Source: Burkholderiaceae bacterium
GTDB lineage: Bacteria > Pseudomonadota > Gammaproteobacteria > Burkholderiales > Burkholderiaceae_C
Assembly (NCBI GenBank): GCA_030726195.1
Contig: JANREF010000275.1
Span: forward strand, 7,295 to 18,375
Reading direction: 5' to 3'
DNA: 11,081 nt
This document shows, in pieces, positions 6,842 to 11,081 of the stretch (positions within the stretch are counted from its first letter, which is position 1; every line of letters begins with the position of its first letter). The translations under genes and the position numbers were made by a program. Under the pieces are notes generated by a model. It was given only the letters and a program-made list of their open reading frames with translations. It made no database searches and had not been told where the DNA came from.

Positions 6842-7720
6842 ATGGTTCAACACGCTTTACGTTTTGCGCTGGCCTGCGCGCTGTGCCTGTCGCCCCTGTG
6901 GGGTAGCGCTCAAGTGCGTGTGCTGGACGACCGTGGTGACGCACTGGTGCTGCCGCACGCACCGCAGCGTATCGTGAGCTTGCTGCCGTCCATCACCGAA
7001 ACGGTGTGTGCCTTGCAGCAATGCCACCGGCTGGTGGGCGTAGACCGCTATTCGGACTTTCCCCCCAGCGTCAAAACGCTGCCCCAAATGGGCGGCGGCC
7101 TGGATCCCAACATCGAGGCCATCGTGGCCGCACGCCCAGACGTGGTGCTCATGGCCCGCTCATCGCGCGCCACGCCGCGCCTCAAGCAGCTCGGCATACA
7201 GGTGCTGGAGCTGGAGCCACTGAACTACAAAGACATTGAGCGCGTCACCCTCACCTTGGGGCGCTTGCTGCAAGTTGATCACGCCCAGGCCTTGTGGCAG
7301 TCCATCGAGCGCGACTTGGCCGCAGCCGCCCAACAAGTGCCCCCACAAGCGCGCGGCGCGCGGGTGTACTTTGAAGCCAGCTTGGGCGGCTACGCTGCCA
7401 GCGAGTCCTCGTTTATTGGCGAGACGCTGCAGCGTTTGGGGCTGGCCAACGTGGTACCTGCCGCGCTGGGCCAGTTTCCTAAACTCAACCCCGAGTTTGT
7501 AGCCCGCGCCAACCCCGACCTCATCATGACGGGCGAGCACACCGCACAAGAACTGGCCAAACGCCCAGGCTGGCAGTCGTTGCCCGCCGTGCGCGCGGGC
7601 CATGTGTGCGCCTTTGCCAGTGCCGACGCCAACACCTTGGTGCGCCCCGGCCCGCGCATTGCACAGGGCGCGCAAGCAGTGGTCGAGTGCCTGCGCCACA
7701 CCCTGGGAGCCCCTACATGA
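6842..7720 (+). CDS. btuF: Vitamin B12 ABC transporter periplasmic binding protein
   Basis: The 292-residue product is a class III (helical-backbone) periplasmic binding protein that delivers cobalamin to the BtuC2D2 importer. An N-terminal signal peptide (hydrophobic 5-20, AxA-like end near WGSA) precedes the mature protein starting about QVRVLDDRG. The first lobe has RIVSLLPSITETVCAL, then LVGVDRYSDFP, then a PQMGG...DPNIEAIVAARPDVVL stretch typical of BtuF. Length is normal (E. coli BtuF is 266 residues). The start could also be TTG 6836, but ATG 6842 is preferred. The stop overlaps the btuC start as ATGA. It lies downstream of a cobalamin riboswitch, which supports B12 over iron-siderophore or haem as substrate; sequence alone would not fully separate these. 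No btuB outer-membrane receptor is in the window. Confidence 0.9.
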   Translation: MVQHALRFALACALCLSPLWGSAQVRVLDDRGDALVLPHAPQRIVSLLPSITETVCALQQCHRLVGVDRYSDFPPSVKTLPQMGGGLDPNIEAIVAARPDVVLMARSSRATPRLKQLGIQVLELEPLNYKDIERVTLTLGRLLQVDHAQALWQSIERDLAAAAQQVPPQARGARVYFEASLGGYAASESSFIGETLQRLGLANVVPAALGQFPKLNPEFVARANPDLIMTGEHTAQELAKRPGWQSLPAVRAGHVCAFASADANTLVRPGPRIAQGAQAVVECLRHTLGAPT

Positions 7721-8793
7721 CAGGCGCACACGCGGGCATGGCGCACCCACGCTTGCTGCACATGGGCTTGCTGCTGGCCACCGCTTGCTTTGCGGTGCTG
7801 GGCATGTGTGTGGGCAGTACGGGCCTAGACAACTTGGCCGCAGCTTTGCTCAGCCCCGGGCACGACGCCAGCGCCTACGCACTGGCGCAGCAAATCGTGC
7901 TCGACATCCGCTTGCCGCGCACCTTGGGCGCATGGGCTGCGGGTGCTTTGTTGGGCTTGGCCGGTGCCATGGCCCAAGGCTTGTTTCGCAACCCCCTGGC
8001 CGATCCATTTTTGCTGGGCAGCGCCTCAGGTGCGTCCTTGGGTGTGGCGCTGGCGTTGGCGGCCATGTCCAGCATGAGCGGCAGCGCATACATGTTGGTG
8101 AGTTTGTCGGGCGGAGCATCCGCCGGTGGCTGGTTGCTGCGTTTGGGCCTCACGGGCTCGGCTTTTCTGGGTGCGGTGCTGGCCGTGCTGCTCACCATTG
8201 TGTTGTCGCGCGGCGTGCAACACACCATGCGCTTGTTGCTGGCCGGGGTGGTGGTGGGCGTGGTGCTGGGCGCGCTCACGCAACTGGTGTTGCTCATGTG
8301 GCCAGACTCACTGCAAACCATGCAGGCGTTTTTATTGGGCTCGACCAGTTTTGTGGGCTGGGCCTCGTTTGGCCTGATGGCTGTGGTGTGGCTGGTCTGC
8401 GCGGCGCTGGCTGTGATGCTGGCCAAGGTACTGGATGGCTTGAGCCTGGGCGAATCCACCGCCGTGAGTTTGGGCTTGCCGCTGCGCTCCATGCGCGCGG
8501 CACTGGTGGCGGTGCTGGCGCTGGCCACGGCCGCAGCTGTGGCACAAACGGGCTTGATTGCCTTTGTGGGCCTGGCCGCACCGCACTTGGTGCGCAGCAT
8601 GGCCCGCGTGAAACACGCACAGCTCATGCTGCTGTCCAGCTTGGTGGGCGGCTTGTTGCTCATGGCGGCCGACACCGCCGCGCGCTGGCTGGTGGCGCCG
8701 CAAGAGCTGCCCGTGGGCGTACTCACCGCCGTACTCGGTGGCGGCTACTTGCTGTGGCTGATGCGCGGCAACAGCGCGCCAACGCAGGCATAA
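7717..8793 (+). CDS. btuC: Vitamin B12 ABC transporter permease
   Basis: The 358-residue FecCD-family permease forms the inner-membrane channel of the BtuCDF importer as a dimer. It is strongly hydrophobic throughout, with about ten membrane segments expected. The family signatures are RNPLADPFLLGSASGA from residue 91 and GLIAFVGLAAPHLVR at 279-293. The latter includes the cytoplasmic loop that contacts the ATPase. ATG 7717 overlaps the btuF stop (ATGA), with GGGAG at 7705-7709 seven bases upstream, so translation is probably coupled. The same frame stays open upstream to 7606 inside btuF, but that is chance. Substrate is assigned from the upstream cobalamin riboswitch. Confidence 0.92.
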   Translation: MTGAHAGMAHPRLLHMGLLLATACFAVLGMCVGSTGLDNLAAALLSPGHDASAYALAQQIVLDIRLPRTLGAWAAGALLGLAGAMAQGLFRNPLADPFLLGSASGASLGVALALAAMSSMSGSAYMLVSLSGGASAGGWLLRLGLTGSAFLGAVLAVLLTIVLSRGVQHTMRLLLAGVVVGVVLGALTQLVLLMWPDSLQTMQAFLLGSTSFVGWASFGLMAVVWLVCAALAVMLAKVLDGLSLGESTAVSLGLPLRSMRAALVAVLALATAAAVAQTGLIAFVGLAAPHLVRSMARVKHAQLMLLSSLVGGLLLMAADTAARWLVAPQELPVGVLTAVLGGGYLLWLMRGNSAPTQA

Positions 8794-8868
8794 CCAGTCG
8801 TCACCCAACTCACCAGACACACCCAATACAGCACAAGCAGCACATACCGCACACGCTCCACGTCCACC
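8794..8868 (+). promoter_or_regulatory. C-rich, G-poor btuC-btuD spacer
   Basis: The 75-nt spacer has 35 C, 24 A, 9 G and 7 T on the coding strand. It has no Shine-Dalgarno before the btuD ATG and should be nearly unstructured as RNA. A high C-to-G ratio over this length is what Rho utilisation sites look like, and CA-rich unstructured leaders can also be loaded by ribosomal protein S1. Either role is inference. Confidence 0.35.
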
Positions 8869-9660
8869 ATGTCTCAGTCCACCACCAGCCCCCACGCCCT
8901 GTCCGCGCGCCATTTGTGCGTGTCGCTGGGCCACACGCAGGTGCTGCACGACATCAGCTTGTCGCTACCCGCAGGCTGCTGGACCAGCGTGGTCGGGCCC
9001 AACGGCGCGGGCAAGTCCACCTTGCTCAAGGCTCTGGCAGGTGTGCTGCCCAGCCAAGGCGACATGACGCTGCTGGGTCAACCCGCAGCCAGTTGGTCGC
9101 GCCGCGCGCGCGCGCAACAGCTGGCATGGCTGGGGCAAAACCAACACGGCGGCGACGACTTGAGTGTGTACGACGTGGTGCTGCTGGGGCGCCTGCCACA
9201 CCAAGCTTGGCTGAGCGCACCCAGCGAACAAGACGCCGCCGCCGTACGCGACGCTTTACAAGCCACGCAAGCCTGGGAGTGGCGCACGCGCGCACTGGGC
9301 CAGCTGTCGGGTGGTGAGCGCCAGCGCGTGTTGCTGGCGCGCGCACTGGCCGTGAACGCCAGCGTCCTGCTCATGGACGAGCCACTGGCCAATCTCGACC
9401 CACCGCACCAAGCCGACTGGCTGGATGTGGTGCACCGCTTGGTGGCCCGAGGCGTTACCGTGGTGAGCGTGCTGCACGAGCTCACCATGGCGCTGCACGC
9501 CGACCACATGGTCATCATGAACAAAGGCCGCATCACACACCAAGGCAGTTGCGCCAGCCCGGACACGCACGCTGCCCTCACACAAGTATTCGACGAGCGC
9601 ATTGCCATACACGTGCTCAACGGCCAATGGGTGGCCATGCCAAAACGCGCGGGTATGTAA
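8869..9660 (+). CDS. btuD: Vitamin B12 ABC transporter ATP-binding protein
   Basis: The 263-residue ATPase powers the BtuCDF importer from the cytoplasmic face. All ABC motifs are present: Walker A GPNGAGKST at 43-51, Q-loop glutamine near residue 90-92, signature LSGGERQ at 146-152, Walker B VLLMDE at 166-171 with its catalytic Glu, D-loop ANLD at 174-177 and H-loop His203. The segment YDVVLLGRLPHQ after the Q-loop is typical of the FecCD-coupled (iron-siderophore/B12) group. Length is close to E. coli BtuD (249 residues). The ATG lacks a Shine-Dalgarno and follows a 75-nt G-poor spacer, unlike the tight btuF-btuC junction. Last gene of the apparent btuFCD operon. Confidence 0.92.
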   Translation: MSQSTTSPHALSARHLCVSLGHTQVLHDISLSLPAGCWTSVVGPNGAGKSTLLKALAGVLPSQGDMTLLGQPAASWSRRARAQQLAWLGQNQHGGDDLSVYDVVLLGRLPHQAWLSAPSEQDAAAVRDALQATQAWEWRTRALGQLSGGERQRVLLARALAVNASVLLMDEPLANLDPPHQADWLDVVHRLVARGVTVVSVLHELTMALHADHMVIMNKGRITHQGSCASPDTHAALTQVFDERIAIHVLNGQWVAMPKRAGM

Positions 9661-9673
9661 GCCGCGCCCGCGC
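9647..9673 (+). terminator. Possible btu operon terminator hairpin
   Basis: GCGCGGG (9647-9653) and CCCGCGC (9667-9673) form a perfect 7-bp GC stem with a 13-nt loop that includes the btuD stop codon. A pyrimidine-rich stretch with broken T runs (TTGGCCTTCTTC) follows in place of a clean U-tract, so intrinsic termination would be weak. Confidence 0.35.
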
Positions 9674-9887
9674 TTGGCCTTCTTCGCCGCCCCGTTTCAA
9701 ACTCGACCTGTCACCCTTTTCCCAGCCCCTGCGCAGGTTGGCGCTACACAGACGCGGCCCAGTTGTTCACACACTGGCTTACAGGTGGGCCAGCTGCGCT
9801 TGAATACCTAGGCATTACACTGGTGCCATTGCCTCGGGCGTTGATACAAGGCCGTAGCCTTGGGCGCCAATGAGCGGGAGAAGAGTC
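9674..9887. other. Intergenic region between btuD and yccF
   Basis: I see no gene, RNA or clear promoter here. TTGAAT (9800-9805) and TACACT (9816-9821) look like promoter hexamers but are only 10 bp apart, too close to work together. GGGAG (9876-9880) is the Shine-Dalgarno of the next gene. Confidence 0.5.
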
Positions 9888-10289
9888 ATGCTGGCATTGA
9901 TTGGCAACGTGTTGTGGTTTGTATTTGGCGGCCTGATCATGGGCCTCACGTGGTGGTTGTTTGGCCTGCTGGCCGTCATCACCATCGTGGGCATACCGTG
10001 GGCCAAAGCCTGTTTCGTGATGGGCCAATTTGCGTTTTGGCCCTTTGGCAAAGAGGCCGTCAGCCGCACCAGCATCACCGGCCAACAAGACATTGGCACC
10101 GGCGTCTTCGGCACACTGGGCAACATCGTATGGCTGCTGCTCGCCGGCATCTGGCTGGCCATTGGCCACTTGGTTGCGGCACTGTGCCTGTTCATCACCG
10201 TCATCGGCATACCGTTTGGACTGCAGCACATCAAGCTGGCCCAAATTGCACTCATGCCCATCGGCAAGACGGTGGTGGGCAAGCGATAA
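9888..10289 (+). CDS. yccF: YccF domain-containing inner-membrane protein
   Basis: The 133-residue hydrophobic protein matches the YccF (DUF307) family, small inner-membrane proteins of unknown function. It is built from two copies of a YccF unit. GIP at 35-37 followed by PFGK at 52-55 recurs as GIP at 107-109 and PIGK at 124-127, with identical internal spacing and a 72-residue offset. Hydrophobic segments flank each motif. Length is slightly below E. coli YccF (about 148), which has a longer charged tail. ATG 9888 is preferred because GGGAG lies seven bases upstream; ATG 9870, six codons earlier, has no Shine-Dalgarno and would add MSGRRV. It is probably its own transcription unit, 227 nt after btuD, though read-through from btuD is possible. 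Confidence 0.85.
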   Translation: MLALIGNVLWFVFGGLIMGLTWWLFGLLAVITIVGIPWAKACFVMGQFAFWPFGKEAVSRTSITGQQDIGTGVFGTLGNIVWLLLAGIWLAIGHLVAALCLFITVIGIPFGLQHIKLAQIALMPIGKTVVGKR

Positions 10290-10482
10290 ACCGCAGGGCT
10301 TGACGATGCGGGCTGGGCACTCGCGCTTCACTTTCGACAACCGACCCTGGCGCGGTGCGTTGAATAGACTTTCAAGCAGGCCACCAGCAATCAGATCTCC
10401 AGCCTGAGTATCGGGACCCAAATGCCTTCGAAGGATGGTCCCAGCGGCAAGGCAGCCACGCCAACATGATGACAATAGTTTT
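10290..10482. promoter_or_regulatory. Intergenic region with an interrupted hairpin
   Basis: No gene is supported in these 193 nt. GGGACC (10413-10418) and GGTCCC (10437-10442) form a 6-bp inverted repeat enclosing the palindrome CCTTCGAAGG (10425-10434). No T-run follows, so it is not an intrinsic terminator; an operator or leader hairpin is possible. GACAAT (10471-10476) is a -10-like hexamer only 6 nt before the next start codon. Confidence 0.35.
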
Positions 10483-11081
10483 ATGTTCCGACGTCGTTTA
10501 ACTCTCGCCTTAGGATTGCTTGCGACCGCCTCAGTGCTGCAGGGGGCTGCTGCCCTGTGGGCGCTAAAGGTGGCGGATGAGCATGCGCTGCACGGGCGAG
10601 TGACCAACGACATTCACCTCGACTTCGTCGAACTGTCAGCCACCAAGCAGCGCCTGCGAACGTGGGTCTCGCAGACCTTGCTTGGGGCCGGTGCTGATGC
10701 TGCAGAACGCTTACGCCTACAGGGCGAGTTGACGATCAAGATCAGCCACCTAAAAGCTCTTTCTAGGCAAGCCATTGCGCTGGGCACGGGTCTGACGCAA
10801 GACGACCGACAAATACAGCTGCGACGTCTCGAGTCATTGTCAGTGCTCGAGCGCGGTGTTCAGCGCCTTGCTCTGGCCATCGACAACACAAAACCGCTGC
10901 CGCCTGGGGCCAACGCGCAAGAGGCATGGACAGCCGTGACCGCCTTGTTTGAAGAATCAGAAGGACAAAACTTACGCGAACTGATCGCCGAAGGCATCGC
11001 GCGAGCCTCAGCTTCTGTCACGCGGGAGCGCGAGGCTACTGACCGCACACTGCGTTGGATGCGTAGACTCTGGGCAGGCAC
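10483..11081 (+). CDS. N-terminal part of a membrane sensor protein, probably a histidine kinase (runs off the window)
   Basis: The frame stays open for 199 codons from ATG 10483 to the window edge. It begins MFRRR followed by one hydrophobic segment (about 6-28), then about 165 residues of mostly helical, charged sequence with many Leu, Ala, Gln and Arg, ending in TDRTLRWMRRLWAG, which looks like the approach to a second membrane segment. This architecture fits the extracytoplasmic helical sensor domain of a sensor histidine kinase or, less likely, a chemoreceptor; no catalytic domain is inside the window. The gene uses codons rare in its neighbours: TTA four times, CTA three, CGA six, plus AGG, AGA and ATA. 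There is no good Shine-Dalgarno before 10483; ATG 10435 is an in-frame alternative. That this is a coding gene is fairly sure; its class is inference. Confidence 0.6.
   Translation, partial: MFRRRLTLALGLLATASVLQGAAALWALKVADEHALHGRVTNDIHLDFVELSATKQRLRTWVSQTLLGAGADAAERLRLQGELTIKISHLKALSRQAIALGTGLTQDDRQIQLRRLESLSVLERGVQRLALAIDNTKPLPPGANAQEAWTAVTALFEESEGQNLRELIAEGIARASASVTREREATDRTLRWMRRLWAG

Noticed and set aside
7875..8726. A 283-codon minus-strand frame inside btuC
   Set aside because: It is the Ser/Thr/Ala-rich complement of a membrane-protein gene; btuC has intact family signatures.
7602..9317. A 571-codon frame running across btuF, btuC and btuD on the same strand
   Set aside because: It is the out-of-phase shadow of three well-identified genes, is rich in Arg, Gly and His, and has no recognisable domain.
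8869..9660. Siderophore or haem importer in place of a B12 importer for the ABC genes
   Set aside because: The FecCD family does not separate substrates by motif, but the cobalamin riboswitch directly upstream strongly favours B12.
9744..10613. A 289-codon minus-strand frame across yccF and its flanks
   Set aside because: It crosses yccF, which has a clear family match and Shine-Dalgarno. The section over 10290-10482 looked briefly protein-like but matches nothing I recognise and continues antisense into the next gene.

Overview
The window (11,081 bp, GC-rich) reads as chromosomal DNA of a betaproteobacterium, most likely Burkholderiales and perhaps Comamonadaceae-like. The evidence is a metH gene lacking the homocysteine-binding domain (the split-MetH arrangement of that group), an S-adenosylhomocysteine (SAH) riboswitch in front of it, and protein sequences typical of that order. 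No mobile element, CRISPR array, tRNA or rRNA is visible.

Layout. 3-1574 (+): comM (YifB), a Mg-chelatase-like AAA+ helicase of natural transformation. 1575-1680: a convergent gap with a long hairpin and a short CCCTAAAG tandem repeat. 1681-4419 (-): metH, coding for the folate-, cobalamin- and AdoMet-binding part of methionine synthase. Its leader (about 4455-4592) carries a -10-like box, an SAH riboswitch aptamer and an 8-bp hairpin that hides the Shine-Dalgarno. This places the start at GTG 4419 and not at the upstream ATG 4542. 4668-5330 (-): a LeuE-like amino-acid exporter. 5418-6410 (+): an endonuclease/exonuclease/phosphatase-fold hydrolase, divergent from leuE. 6411-6841: a cobalamin riboswitch and an unusual 10-bp-periodic leader. 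6842-9660 (+): btuF, btuC and btuD, a vitamin B12 ABC importer. 9888-10289 (+): a small YccF membrane protein. 10483-11081 (+): the first 199 codons of a membrane-anchored helical sensor-type protein, probably a histidine kinase, which runs off the window and uses different codons from its neighbours.

The coherent theme is cobalamin and the methyl cycle. A B12-sensing riboswitch is placed to control B12 import, and B12 is the cofactor of the methionine synthase encoded nearby. That enzyme is itself under an RNA sensor of SAH, the by-product of methylation. Both riboswitch classes are known. What merits a second look is the detailed SAH-switch expression platform, the missing MetH homocysteine domain, the decamer-repeat leader of btuF and the G-poor btuC-btuD spacer. 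I did not find evidence for an entirely new system.
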